DNA of 64,000 nucleotides from Myxococcales bacterium. Lineage in GTDB: Bacteria > Myxococcota_A > Polyangia > Haliangiales > Haliangiaceae. Shown in pieces: positions 39,782 to 48,491 of the stretch; within the stretch, counting starts at the first letter, position 1, and each line of letters starts with the position of its first letter. Position numbers and translations under genes: made by a program. The stretch is from positions 310,001 to 374,000 of the forward strand of contig JADJGV010000009.1 of assembly GCA_016707895.1 (NCBI GenBank). The letters are read 5' to 3'. Under the pieces are notes generated by a model. The model worked only from the letters and a program-made list of their open reading frames with translations, did not search any database and was not told where the DNA came from.

Positions 39782-40513
39782 TTATACGGCGCCCACCGGG
39801 GGCGGGGCAAATAGCCGGATCGCGGCGGCCGCCAGGAGCCCGGCGGTCTCGGCCCGCAGGATGGTCGGCCCCAGCGACACCGGCTCGAAGCCGGCCCGGT
39901 CGGCGGCCTCCAGCTCGTCGGGGGCCAGGCCGCCCTCGGGGCCGACCAGGATCGCGACGTGGTCGCCGGCGGCGTGGGCGGCGCCCAGGGGCGGGCCGCC
40001 GGGGTGCGCGACCAGCCGGCGCCCGGCGGTCAGGCCCGCCAGCGCCGCCGCCAGCTCGGTGACCGGGGCGATGGTCGGCACGTCGGCCCGGCCGCACTGG
40101 CGCGCCGCGGCCACCGCCAGGGCCTGGTGCCGCTGGTGGCGGCTGGCCCGGCGGGCGTCATCGAGGCGGACCACCGAGCGCGCGCAGGCGCAGGGCACGA
40201 TCGCGTCGACCCCGACCTCGACCAGCTTCTCCAGGCACCAGTCCATCCGCTCGCCCTTGATCAGCGCCTGCAGCACGGTCAGCCGGGGGCGGGGCGGGGC
40301 CACCGCGCGCACCGCGCCGACCGTCAGCCGGGCGCTGGCGGGCCCGATCGTGGCGGCCACCGCGTCGGCCTCGCGGCCGGCGCCGTCGAACAGCGCCACC
40401 GGGTCGCCCACCGCCAGCCGCCGCACCCGGAACAGGTAGGCGTAGTCGTCGCCGTCGACGGTCAGCTCGCCGGTCGCCAGCCGGGCCGGCGCCACCAGCA
40501 GGCGGGCGGTCAC
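39782..40513 (-). CDS. rsmE: 16S rRNA (uracil-1498-N3)-methyltransferase
   Basis: 243 residues, the usual size. RsmE methylates U1498 in the ribosome decoding centre using SAM. It has an N-terminal PUA-like domain (YLFRVRRLAVGDPVALFDGA) and a C-terminal SPOUT knot domain with KLVEVGVDAIVPCACARSV, VAILVGPEGGLAPDELEAAD and VSLGPTILRAETAGLLAAAA, all family hallmarks. The GTG at 40513 overlaps the prmA stop (GTGA). The prmA-rsmE pair is common in bacteria and both act on the translation machinery. Confidence 0.95.
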   Translation of the reverse strand: MTARLLVAPARLATGELTVDGDDYAYLFRVRRLAVGDPVALFDGAGREADAVAATIGPASARLTVGAVRAVAPPRPRLTVLQALIKGERMDWCLEKLVEVGVDAIVPCACARSVVRLDDARRASRHQRHQALAVAAARQCGRADVPTIAPVTELAAALAGLTAGRRLVAHPGGPPLGAAHAAGDHVAILVGPEGGLAPDELEAADRAGFEPVSLGPTILRAETAGLLAAAAIRLFAPPPVGAV

Positions 40514-41397
40514 GAGGTCCGGCGCAGGACCGCGCTGGACCAGGCCGGGTCGGCCGCGCTGGGCCGGATGGCCACGACCGTGAACCCGACCGCGGCGTAG
40601 GCCTCGGCCACCGCCTCGGCCTGGGGCGACAGCAGCCCCGACATCACCAGCGTGCCGCCGGGCGCCACCCGCGGGGCGAGGCCGGGCAAGAGCTCGCGCA
40701 GCACGTGGGCCTGGATGTTGGCCAGCACCAGCTCGAACTGGCCGTCGACGTCGCCGACCGGCGTCGCCGCCGAGGCGATGCGGTCGCCGACCGCGTTGAC
40801 GCCGGCGTTCTCCGCGCACGCGGCCACCGCGATGGGGTCGTTGTCGACCGCCACCACCGTCGCCGCCGGCCACAGCTTGACCGCCGCGATCGCCAGGATG
40901 CCCGAGCCGGTGCCGACGTCGAGCACCCGCGCCGGGGCCAGCCCCTCGGCGTCCAGCCGGTCCAGCTCCTCGAGGACCAGCCGCGTCGACGCGTGGGTGC
41001 CGGTGCCGAACGCCATGCCGGGGTCGAGCGCGATCACCACGTCGGTGGCGGTGGGCTCGTAGGACTCCCAGCTGGGGACCACGACGATGCGCGGGCTGAT
41101 GCGGGTGACGTGGAAGTAGCGCTTCCAGGCGTCGCGCCACTCGGCCTCGGGCAGCGCCGGCTGGGCCCGGACCGTCGACGGATCGACGCCCAGGCCCGCC
41201 TCGGCGAACGCCGCGACCGCCGCCCGCACCTCGGCCACGATGGCCTCCTGGTCCGCCAGCGGCGCCCAGATGACCACCTCGTCGCCACGCACCTCGGTAC
41301 CTTCCTTGGCCGGCTCGCACGCGTCCGCCAGCAACGCCGCCACCTCGTCGACGTCACTCGCCGCCGCCGGAACGATGATCTCGACCCAGTCTGTCAC
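40510..41397 (-). CDS. prmA: Ribosomal protein L11 methyltransferase
   Basis: 295 residues from the GTG at 41397; the frame is open to 41511 but the extra part is not protein-like. PrmA trimethylates ribosomal protein L11 with SAM. The N-terminal substrate-recognition domain begins DWVEIIVPAAASDVDEVAAL. The catalytic part has the family segment DPGMAFGTGTHASTRLVLE, motif I VLDVGTGSGILAIAAVKLWP, VVAVDNDPIAVAACAENAGV and LVLANIQAHVLRELLPGLA. It overlaps rsmE by four bases. Confidence 0.95.
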   Translation of the reverse strand: MTDWVEIIVPAAASDVDEVAALLADACEPAKEGTEVRGDEVVIWAPLADQEAIVAEVRAAVAAFAEAGLGVDPSTVRAQPALPEAEWRDAWKRYFHVTRISPRIVVVPSWESYEPTATDVVIALDPGMAFGTGTHASTRLVLEELDRLDAEGLAPARVLDVGTGSGILAIAAVKLWPAATVVAVDNDPIAVAACAENAGVNAVGDRIASAATPVGDVDGQFELVLANIQAHVLRELLPGLAPRVAPGGTLVMSGLLSPQAEAVAEAYAAVGFTVVAIRPSAADPAWSSAVLRRTS

Positions 41398-41560
41398 GAT
41401 CGCCTCGCGTTCGATTGGGCAGAGGGACGGACGTCTCCGCGTTTCCGCAAAACGCCGCCGCCCTTCCGGGAGTCTCGCGCCCCACGTCTGCCGTGGGTAT
41501 GTCAGCAACACCCCCGCGCCACGCTCTCGCGTTTCGGGTGGGGCCCCACGTCTTGTGGGG

Positions 41561-41583
41561 GAGGGTTTTTTCGAAAAACCCTC
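41561..41583 (-). terminator. Hairpin directly after rpsU
   Basis: A 10-bp stem (gagggttttt/aaaaaccctc) with loop TCG ends two bases beyond the rpsU stop. A second hairpin (ccccac/gtgggg, 41544-41560) and a perfect 12-base palindrome (gtggggccccac, 41538-41549) lie next to it. This probably ends the rpsU transcript before prmA. The stem style (gaggttt-like with TCG loop) resembles the 36401 hairpins. Confidence 0.55.
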
Positions 41584-41585
41584 TC

Positions 41586-41825
41586 TTACATACGCCCGGG
41601 GCCGGTCGTGCCGAAGCCGAGCTTGCGCTTCATCTCGCGACGCAGCCGCTTGCGGGCCTCGCGGGTCTTCCGCTTCTTCTTCACCGAGGGCTTCTCGTAG
41701 AAGCGGCGGCGCTTCAGCTCCTGCAGGATGCCTTCCTTCGACATCTTCTGCTTGAGGATCTTCATGGCCTTCTCGAGGCTGTCACGAACCTCGACTTCGA
41801 CCGGCTTACCGAAGGAGCTTTCCAT
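41586..41825 (-). CDS. rpsU: Small ribosomal subunit protein bS21
   Basis: 79 residues from the ATG at 41825. The typical S21 start is KPVEVEVRDSLEKAMKILKQ, then KMSKEGILQELKRRRFYEKP and a very basic tail (SVKKKRKTREARKRLRREM). S21 joins the 30S platform and helps start translation. The tail after residue 60 (KRKLGFGTTGPGRM) is slightly longer than in many species. No strong Shine-Dalgarno sequence precedes the start. Confidence 0.95.
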   Translation of the reverse strand: MESSFGKPVEVEVRDSLEKAMKILKQKMSKEGILQELKRRRFYEKPSVKKKRKTREARKRLRREMKRKLGFGTTGPGRM

Positions 41826-41932
41826 AGAGGTGCGATGGGGTATCCGATCGAGGGTCCGAAAGCAAGCTGGATCCCGGTCGGGGTCGGCGATCATGGCCCA
41901 AAATCAGGGGCCGCCCTGAGCTGGGCCGAAAA

Positions 41933-41963
41933 CGCCGACGCCCCCGCAGGGCGCGAGGGCGTC
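41933..41963 (-). terminator. Possible terminator after the 64-residue protein gene
   Basis: On the minus strand a stem GACGCCC/GGGCGTC (41937-41963) with a 13-base loop is followed by GGCG and then TTTT. It lies between the stop of the small-protein gene (42055) and the rpsU start (41825), so it could end the former. The loop is long and the T-run is short. Confidence 0.4.
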
Positions 41964-42054
41964 AGGTCGGGGCCGCCAGATTCCGGCCGCCGCTAGCAAA
42001 GGAGCCCGTGAGCGTCGCGGCCGCGCCTCTCGCGAGGGCCGCCGCGTCGAGGCC

Positions 42055-42249
42055 TCACGCCTTGTGCTTGTAGAAGAGCGTGATGGTCAGGCAGTGGAAC
42101 TCCGAGTCGGAGGACTGCGTGACGATCTTGTCGACGATGTCGACGCGATCCTGGTTCGTGCGCATCCAGTCGGTGATGACCTCGCCGAGGAGCTCGCGCT
42201 CCTTGGCCTTGGTCGCAGAGAAAACCTTCACTCCAGTTACGTCCAGCAC
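42055..42249 (-). CDS. Small conserved-looking protein of unknown function
   Basis: 64 residues. The start is fixed by an AAGGAG five bases before the GTG at 42249; the frame stays open to 42390. The sequence LDVTGVKVFSATKAKERELL, GEVITDWMRTNQDRVDIVDK, IVTQSSDSEFHCLTITLFYK is compact, with alternating beta and alpha segments and no signal peptide, so it is probably cytoplasmic. From recall, similar short proteins occur in other Myxococcota. Its AT-richer upstream region holds two good promoters, suggesting strong or regulated expression. Confidence 0.75.
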   Translation of the reverse strand: MLDVTGVKVFSATKAKERELLGEVITDWMRTNQDRVDIVDKIVTQSSDSEFHCLTITLFYKHKA

Positions 42250-42361
42250 GCGTGCTCCTTCATCGTTCGTTGCTGCTTGGGCGGAAGCTCTGGCCACGTC
42301 GACCTCGTTTCCTGCGGGGCTCCTCCCCGCGCTGTGAAAGATACGTTGGCTTAGCCACGAA

Positions 42362-42390
42362 AGAATGCCCGCCCCCGCAGTTTCAGTCAA
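42362..42390 (-). promoter_or_regulatory. Sigma-70-type promoter for the 64-residue protein gene
   Basis: On the minus strand, TTGACT (42385-42390) is separated by 17 bases from CATTCT (42362-42367), about 110 bases before the GTG start. The match is good at -35 and weaker at -10. Confidence 0.45.
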
Positions 42391-42396
42391 GACATA

Positions 42397-42424
42397 TTTA
42401 TACAGTATTGTTGGTGGCTGTCAG
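42397..42424 (-). promoter_or_regulatory. Second sigma-70-type promoter, upstream of the first
   Basis: On the minus strand, CTGACA (42419-42424) is followed after 16 bases by TATAAA (42397-42402). This is one of the few AT-rich stretches in the window, which supports the call. With the promoter at 42362-42390 it gives a tandem arrangement. Confidence 0.5.
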
Positions 42425-42547
42425 TAGCTTTCGTAGCAAGATGATTGAAGAAAACCGTCGTGCACCCATTCTGCCAACAGCGGAATTCCACCCCGGTCCT
42501 GCAGTGGTCCGAGGACTTCCAGCCGTCGTGACAGGGACCTGCGGGTC

Positions 42548-42856
42548 CTACTGGACGGGTGGTCGGCTGGCGCCGGCCTTCATGCTCGCGGCCCGACCGC
42601 GGGCGCGGCTATCCAGGCGGGCGATCTGCATGCGCCAGTCCGAAATATGAGCCGCCGTCACCCAGAAGCCGCACACCGCCACGATCACCACGCCGAGCAG
42701 CGCCAGCTTGCCCACCACCGGCGCCAGGAACAGCGCCGCGACGACCGCGACCGTCGCCACCGACAGGCCGATCGCGAGCTGGCGCTGGGTGCGCTTGCTC
42801 CCCTCGATGTATCCGAGCAGGCGGGCGCGTTCCGTGGTGTCGCGATCGGCCGACAT
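42548..42856 (-). CDS. Small two-TM membrane protein
   Basis: 102 residues from the ATG at 42856. A charged head (SADRDTTERARLLGYIEGSK) is followed by two hydrophobic helices (LAIGLSVATVAVVAALFLAP and LALLGVVIVAVCGFWVTAAH) and a basic tail (RLDSRARGRAASMKAG). Function unknown; the shape suggests a small inner-membrane accessory protein. It is divergent from the M16 peptidase gene, with 128 bases between their starts. Confidence 0.6.
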   Translation of the reverse strand: MSADRDTTERARLLGYIEGSKRTQRQLAIGLSVATVAVVAALFLAPVVGKLALLGVVIVAVCGFWVTAAHISDWRMQIARLDSRARGRAASMKAGASRPPVQ

Positions 42857-42984
42857 CGCCCAACACCATACGGCGCGGGCCCTTCCACGCAAAGGCATCG
42901 AGCGCAGTCGTTCCGGCCAGATGCAACCCAACGGCGATGGCAGCGGTCGATCATTCGGGCTAGCTTCCCCCGCTGAGGACCTTC

Positions 42985-44412
42985 ATGGCACGACACTCGA
43001 CTCGACTCGCCGCCGCCGCGCTGGCGCTGCTGCTGCCGGCGACCGCCATCGCGCAACCCGCGCAGCCCGCGCGCCCACCGGCCTCGCGCCCCGCGCCACC
43101 GGTCGCCGGCAAGCCCGCGACGCCGCCCAAGCCCGGCGCGCTCAAGCTGCCCACCGTCGAGCGCTTCAAGCTCGAGAACGGCCTCGAGGTGGCGTACATG
43201 CGCCACGACGCGGCGCCGGTGGTGGCGGTCGAGGTCTGGTACCGCGTCGGCAGCAAGGACGAGCCGCGCGATCGCCGCGGCTCGGCCCACATGTTCGAGC
43301 ACATGATGTTCAAGGGCACCGAGCGGGTGCGGCCCGAGGCCCACGGCGAGTTCATCGGCGGGCTCGGTGGCGACGTCAACGCCCACACCACCGAGGACGC
43401 CACCGCGTACCTGCAGATGGTGCCGGTCGCGCAGCTCGACTTCGTGCTCGAGCTCGAGGCCGAGCGCATGCGCCACCTGCTGTTCCGCGACGACATGATC
43501 GCGACCGAGCGCGAGGTCGTGAAGGAAGAGATCCGCCAGCAGGACAACGACCCGATCACCCAGGGCCTCCTGCGCTTCCTGCAGATCGCGTACACCGCGC
43601 ACCCGTACGCCTGGACCGCGGGTGGCGCCATCGCCGATCTCGACCGCACCACCGCGGCCGATCTGAAGAAGTTCTACGACACGTACTACCAGCCGTCGAA
43701 CGCGCTGGTGGTGGTGGTCGGCGCCGTCGAGCTGGCCCAGGTCAAGGCGCTGGTCGAGCAGCGCTTCGGCGGCATCCCCGGCGCGCCGCCGCCGCCGCGC
43801 CCCGCCGCCGCCGCGCCCGAGCCGGCGCAGACCGCGGCGCGCAAGGACACCGTCGCCGCCGGGCAGATCGGCATCGTCTTCGCCGGCTGGAAGATCCCGC
43901 CGGCCAAGCACGACGACATCTACGCGCTCCAGGTGCTGTCGCTGGTGATGGGCGCCGGCGACTCGGCGCGGCTGCGCCAGCGCATCAAGGCCGCCGACCC
44001 CAAGACCAAGCAGCCGCTCGGCGTCGAGGCCGCGTCGCCGATCCTGGTGCGCGAAGACCCGGGGCTGTTCCTGGCGATCGGCGTCTACCGCGATCCCGCC
44101 GGCGCCGCGCCGATCGAGGCCGCGATCAACGACGAGCTGGCCAAGCTGATCGCCAAGCCGCCGGCCGCCGACGAGCTGCGCAAGGCCAAGAACCAGGTGC
44201 TGAGCGCGTTCGTGTTCGGCCTCGACAGCCCGCTGGGCCTGGCCGAGCAGATCGGCCAGTCGTGGATCCTCACCGGCGACCCCGGCCAGTTCTTGCGCGA
44301 CGTCGACGCCATCGAGCGCGTCACCGCCGCCGACCTGGCCCGCGTGGCCAAGACCTACCTCACGCCCGAGCGCGCCACCGTCGTCGTGGTGCCCCCGCGG
44401 AGCGCGCCATGA
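42985..44412 (+). CDS. M16 zinc metallopeptidase (catalytic subunit)
   Basis: 475 residues. A signal peptide ends around TAIAQPAQPARP, so it is exported. The inverted zinc motif HxxEH is AHMFEHMMFKGTE near residue 102, with the downstream glutamate in EREVVKEEIRQQ near 178. The two-domain M16B layout is clear: EVWYRVGSKDEPRDRRGSAH at the start, and FYDTYYQPSNALVVVVGAVE at the domain join. It probably cleaves peptides in the periplasm together with the next gene product. The next gene's ATG overlaps this stop (ATGA). Confidence 0.92.
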   Translation: MARHSTRLAAAALALLLPATAIAQPAQPARPPASRPAPPVAGKPATPPKPGALKLPTVERFKLENGLEVAYMRHDAAPVVAVEVWYRVGSKDEPRDRRGSAHMFEHMMFKGTERVRPEAHGEFIGGLGGDVNAHTTEDATAYLQMVPVAQLDFVLELEAERMRHLLFRDDMIATEREVVKEEIRQQDNDPITQGLLRFLQIAYTAHPYAWTAGGAIADLDRTTAADLKKFYDTYYQPSNALVVVVGAVELAQVKALVEQRFGGIPGAPPPPRPAAAAPEPAQTAARKDTVAAGQIGIVFAGWKIPPAKHDDIYALQVLSLVMGAGDSARLRQRIKAADPKTKQPLGVEAASPILVREDPGLFLAIGVYRDPAGAAPIEAAINDELAKLIAKPPAADELRKAKNQVLSAFVFGLDSPLGLAEQIGQSWILTGDPGQFLRDVDAIERVTAADLARVAKTYLTPERATVVVVPPRSAP

Positions 44413-46619
44413 TCCGTCGCCTGCTCGCCGTCACGCTCCTCGTCGCCGCCTGCCGCCCCGCGCCGGTGCGCGAGGTCATCCCGCGCCTGCCCGGCGACGG
44501 CACCGCCAACGTCGAGGCCCCGCCCACCGACGAGCCGCCCCGCCCGGCGGCCAAGGATCCGTGGTCGGCGCGCACCGACCTCATCGCCGCGCCGCCGGCC
44601 GCGACCCCGGCGGCGATCAAGCTGCCGCCGGTCGAGCGCTGGACCTTGCCCAACGGCCTGCAGATCGTCGCGATCAAGGACAGCCGGCTGCCGACCCTGT
44701 CGATGCGGCTGGCGATCCAGGCCGGGCGCGCCGAGGAGCCGCTGGCCCGCATCGGCGTCGCCGAGCTCACCGCCAACGTGCTGCCCAAGGGCACCAGGAC
44801 CAAGACCGCGCTGCAGATCGCCAAGGCCATCGACTTCGTCGGCGGCTCGATCACCGCCGACGCGTCGCTCGAGTCGACCTGGGTCACCTGCGCCAGCCTG
44901 GCCAAGGACGCCAAGACCTGCCTCGCGCTCCTGCCCGAGATCGTCACCGCGCCGCGGTTCGCGGCCGACGAGGTGTCCAAGGCCAAGCAGCTGATGCTGA
45001 CCGACATCAGCCGGCGGCTCGACGACACCGCCGCGCTGGCCGCGGCCCACGTCCAGAACCTGCTGTGGGGTGACGGCCACGTCCGCGGCTGGGTGACCTC
45101 GGCCGCGTACGTCAACCAGCTGCAGCCGACCGACCTGGCCAGCTGGCACAAGGCGTGGTTCGTCCCCAACAACGCGGTGCTCGCGGTCACCGGCGACTTC
45201 GACCTGCCCAAGCTCAAGGCCGACCTGGCGCGCGCCTTCGGCGGGTGGAAGAAGGCCAAGACCCCGCCGCGCCCGCGCTACCAGGAGCCGGCGCCGATCG
45301 CGATGGTGCGGCTGGTCGACAAGCCCGGCCTGACCCAGACCCAGATCCGCGTCGCCCAGCTGGGCCTCGCCCACGACGACCCGCGCTTCTTCGCCAGCCT
45401 GGTGTGGAACGACGCGCTGGGCGCCGGCGGGTTCGCGTCGCGGCTGATGAAGGTGGTGCGGGTCGCCGGCGGCAAGACCTACGGCGCGTCGTCGGCGTTC
45501 GACCGCAACGCCGAGCGCGGCGCGCTGGTCGCGACCACGTTCACCCGCACCGAGGAGACGCTCGCCACGCTCAAGCTGGTGCTCGGCGAGTTCGCCAAGA
45601 TGGCCGCCGACGGGCCCACCGACGACGAGGTCGCCGCGGCGATCGCCCACGTCGCCGGCAGCTACACGCTGCACATGACCGGCGCCGACGAGCTGGCCGC
45701 GGCGCTGGTGACCGCCGACATGCACGGCCTGTCGCAGGCCTACGTCACCGACTACCCGGTGCTGGTCGGCAAGGTCACCCGCGCCGAGGCCGCCGAGGCC
45801 GCGCGCGACGTCTTGACCCCGGGCAAGGTGGTGGTGGTGCTGGTCGGCGACGGCGCCAAGATCGCGCCCCAGCTCACCGCCGCCGGCGTCGCGTTCCAGC
45901 GGGTCGCGTACGACGCGCCGATCGGCCCGCAGCCGGGCGGCGACAAGCCCAGCTTCGACGCCGCCAAGGTCGCGGCCGCGACCAAGGTGCTCGACGCCGC
46001 GATCGCCGCCAAGGGCCCGCGGATCACGTCGATCAAGGCGCTGCGGATGACCGCGGCCGGGACGCTGCAGGCCCAGGGCCAGACCATCGACGTGGTGTTC
46101 AAGCGGACGCTGGTGCTGCCCGACAAGATGCGCATGGACATCAACCTGGCCAAGCAGTTCGAGGTCGCGATCGCGGTGGTCGGCGACAAGGGCTGGCAGC
46201 TCGGCCCGGGCGGCCTCGACGACATCCCGGCGTCGCAGCTGCCGGCGCTCGCGCAGCAGCGGTTCGTCGATCCCGAGCTGGTGCTGGTCCACGCTCGCGA
46301 CAAGGGCGTGACCGCGGCGCTGGTCGGCGTCGACAAGGTCGACGGCGATCTGTGCGACGTCATCCACGTGATGGCGGCCGACGACCTCGAGGTGTTCTTG
46401 CTGATCGACCAGAAGACCCACCTGCTGCGCCAGACGCGCTACCTCAACGGCGCCAACGAGACCCGCGAGACCTTCAGCGACTACCGCCTCGTCGACGGCC
46501 TGCAGGTGGCGCACCACCGGGTCAGCACCGGCGGCAACGAGCAGTCGGACCTCAAGGTCGAGCAGGTCGAGATCGACCCGGTCGTCGCGGCCGACGCCTT
46601 CGCGAAGCCGGCCCCGTGA
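44409..46619 (+). CDS. M16-like subunit lacking the zinc motif, with a C-terminal LolA-like extension
   Basis: 736 residues. It has the lipobox LLVAACRPAP and a Pro-rich linker. Two M16 domains follow (RWTLPNGLQIVAIKDSRLPT onward), but the HxxEH site is replaced by ARIGVAELTANVLPKGT, so it should be non-catalytic, as in the partner subunit of bacterial M16B pairs. The last 230 residues (ITSIKALRMTAAGTLQAQGQ, KMRMDINLAKQFEVAIAVVG, LRQTRYLNGANETRETFSDY) look like the LolA/LolB-like beta fold often fused to these proteins. It probably guides substrate for the upstream peptidase. Confidence 0.88.
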   Translation: MIRRLLAVTLLVAACRPAPVREVIPRLPGDGTANVEAPPTDEPPRPAAKDPWSARTDLIAAPPAATPAAIKLPPVERWTLPNGLQIVAIKDSRLPTLSMRLAIQAGRAEEPLARIGVAELTANVLPKGTRTKTALQIAKAIDFVGGSITADASLESTWVTCASLAKDAKTCLALLPEIVTAPRFAADEVSKAKQLMLTDISRRLDDTAALAAAHVQNLLWGDGHVRGWVTSAAYVNQLQPTDLASWHKAWFVPNNAVLAVTGDFDLPKLKADLARAFGGWKKAKTPPRPRYQEPAPIAMVRLVDKPGLTQTQIRVAQLGLAHDDPRFFASLVWNDALGAGGFASRLMKVVRVAGGKTYGASSAFDRNAERGALVATTFTRTEETLATLKLVLGEFAKMAADGPTDDEVAAAIAHVAGSYTLHMTGADELAAALVTADMHGLSQAYVTDYPVLVGKVTRAEAAEAARDVLTPGKVVVVLVGDGAKIAPQLTAAGVAFQRVAYDAPIGPQPGGDKPSFDAAKVAAATKVLDAAIAAKGPRITSIKALRMTAAGTLQAQGQTIDVVFKRTLVLPDKMRMDINLAKQFEVAIAVVGDKGWQLGPGGLDDIPASQLPALAQQRFVDPELVLVHARDKGVTAALVGVDKVDGDLCDVIHVMAADDLEVFLLIDQKTHLLRQTRYLNGANETRETFSDYRLVDGLQVAHHRVSTGGNEQSDLKVEQVEIDPVVAADAFAKPAP

Positions 46620-47806
46620 TGCGCGCGCTGGCGTTCGTCGGGTTGATCGTGGCGGCGCTCGCGGTCGGCGCGCGGCCGGCGGCGGCCCAGCACGGCCGCA
46701 TGGGCCTGATCGACGCGCGCCCCGGCGAGACCCCGCCGGTGGTGCAGCTGTACACGTTCGGGCGCGGCGCGCTGATCTTCGAGAAGTTCGGCCACACCGC
46801 GCTGTGCCTCGACTACAACGAGCCCGAGCGCGAGACCGCCTGCTTCAACTACGGGGTCACCGACTTCACGATCCCGGGCGCGACGCTCACCTGGCGGTTC
46901 ATCCGCGGCAAGCAGGTGTTCTTCGTCGAGCCGATCCCGCTGTCGGGGATGATGCGGTTCTACAAGCACGAGGACCGGACGATCTGGCGGCAGTCGCTGC
47001 CGCTGACGCCGGAGCAGGCCCGCGCCGCCGAGGCCAAGCTGCTGGGCGACCTCGATCCCAAGAAGGGCTCGTACATCTACGATCACTTCGTCGACAACTG
47101 CACCACCCGGCTGCGCGACATCATCGACACCGCGTCGGGCGGCAAGCTCAAGGTCGACACCGAGCGCCGCTTCCCGCTGACCCTGCGGCAGATGGGCCGG
47201 CGCGGCCTGGCCGAGCTGCCGCCGCTGATCGCGTTCGCCGACTTCGCGCTGGGGCGCTACCTCGACCAGCGGCCGACGGTGTGGCAGGCGATGTTCCACC
47301 CGTTCGTGCTGCGCGACGAGGTCGAGGCGGCGTTCGGGGTCAAGCCCGAGCTGCTCTACGAGCGGCGCGGCCCGCCGATCCCCGAGGACGGCCCCACCGA
47401 TCGCCCGTACGCGATCCTGATCGGCCTGGTGCTGATGCTGCCGCTCCTGGCGGCGCGCCTGACCGGCCGCTTCGAGCGCGCCGCGCTGGCGATCGCCGCG
47501 ATCCCGACCGGCCTGCTCGGCCTCGTGCTGTGGACGGTGGCGATCATCTCGACGATCCCGACGCTCCGCTGGAACGAGGCGCTGCTCCTGTACCTGCCGC
47601 TCGACCTGGCGCTGCCGTTCCTCGGCGCGGCCCGCCGCGAGACGTACGCGCGGGTGCGGCTGGGCATGGTGATCGTCGTGTCGCTGCTGTGCGCGATCGG
47701 CGTGTTCAAGCAGCCGCTGTGGATCCCGATCGCGATCGCCTTCGCGCTCCACGGCCTCACGTCGTTCGAGCTGGGTGGGCTGCTGGGTCGGCGCGCCGCG
47801 CGGTGA
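46619..47806 (+). CDS. DUF4105 membrane protein
   Basis: 395 residues from the ATG at 46619, which overlaps the preceding TGA by one base. A signal peptide precedes the DUF4105 domain (about 30-235): VQLYTFGRGALIFEKFGHTA, CFNYGVTDFTIPGATLTWRF and YIYDHFVDNCTTRLRDIIDT, where the DNCTTRxRD motif is diagnostic. Four to five TM helices follow from about 265 to the end. DUF4105 is related to the NlpC/P60-like fold and its role is unsettled. Being the third gene of an M16 operon suggests a shared envelope-processing task. Confidence 0.85.
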   Translation: MRALAFVGLIVAALAVGARPAAAQHGRMGLIDARPGETPPVVQLYTFGRGALIFEKFGHTALCLDYNEPERETACFNYGVTDFTIPGATLTWRFIRGKQVFFVEPIPLSGMMRFYKHEDRTIWRQSLPLTPEQARAAEAKLLGDLDPKKGSYIYDHFVDNCTTRLRDIIDTASGGKLKVDTERRFPLTLRQMGRRGLAELPPLIAFADFALGRYLDQRPTVWQAMFHPFVLRDEVEAAFGVKPELLYERRGPPIPEDGPTDRPYAILIGLVLMLPLLAARLTGRFERAALAIAAIPTGLLGLVLWTVAIISTIPTLRWNEALLLYLPLDLALPFLGAARRETYARVRLGMVIVVSLLCAIGVFKQPLWIPIAIAFALHGLTSFELGGLLGRRAAR

Positions 47807-48374
47807 TCAGCGCGTCGAGGGCGGCGGCCAGCGCGGCGCCGTCGCGCTGCATGCGGGCGTAGTTGGTGGCGGCGATGCGATCGCCGATGTCCTGGACCGG
47901 CGGCAGGTAGGCGCCGGCCAGCACCGCGGCCTGGGCGGCGGGATCCATGACCGACGTGTTCTTGCGGACGCCGGCCAGCGTGCTGTGGCGCACCGCCTGG
48001 ATCGTCGGGTCGGGCGTGCGGCGCAGGTACGGGATCAGCCGCTGGGCGTCGGTCTGGTCGAGCGGCGCGTCGGGGTGGAACTCGGCCAGCGCCAGCGTGC
48101 GGCCGATCGGCGCCTCGTTGAGCCGGCCGCGCAGCCGGCGCAGCGCGGTCAGGTCGCCGGCGAAGGCCGGCAGCACGCACAGCCCGATCACCGCGGTCGG
48201 CGACGCGGCGAACTGGGCCAGCGCGTCGGCGACGTCGGCCTCGTCGCAGGCCGCGACCCACAGCTCGTCCTTGGCCACCGTCGCCGCGGCCCACGGGCAC
48301 AGGTCGAAGCGCGCGACCAGCGCGACGTACTCCTGCGCCCAGTAGCGCGCGCGCTCGGCGACCGTTGGGTCCAT
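47757..48374 (-). CDS. DUF1415 family protein
   Basis: 205 residues from the ATG at 48374. The start WAQEYVALVARFDLCPWAAA and the later PYLRRTPDPTIQAVRHSTLA agree with DUF1415, a family of small cytoplasmic proteins of unknown function. There is no signal peptide or TM helix. The last 50 bases overlap the convergent DUF4105 gene, one of the longer overlaps in the window. Confidence 0.7.
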   Translation of the reverse strand: MDPTVAERARYWAQEYVALVARFDLCPWAAATVAKDELWVAACDEADVADALAQFAASPTAVIGLCVLPAFAGDLTALRRLRGRLNEAPIGRTLALAEFHPDAPLDQTDAQRLIPYLRRTPDPTIQAVRHSTLAGVRKNTSVMDPAAQAAVLAGAYLPPVQDIGDRIAATNYARMQRDGAALAAALDALITARRADPAAHPARTT

Positions 48375-48491
48375 CGGGCGATCGTACGCGAGATCGCGGG
48401 GGCCGGCGGGGCGCGGGCTAGGCACGCACGTCGCTCCGCGTCATCCGTAGAAGCCTTGACGACGTGCGAACAGTACTTAGTTTGATCGGAA

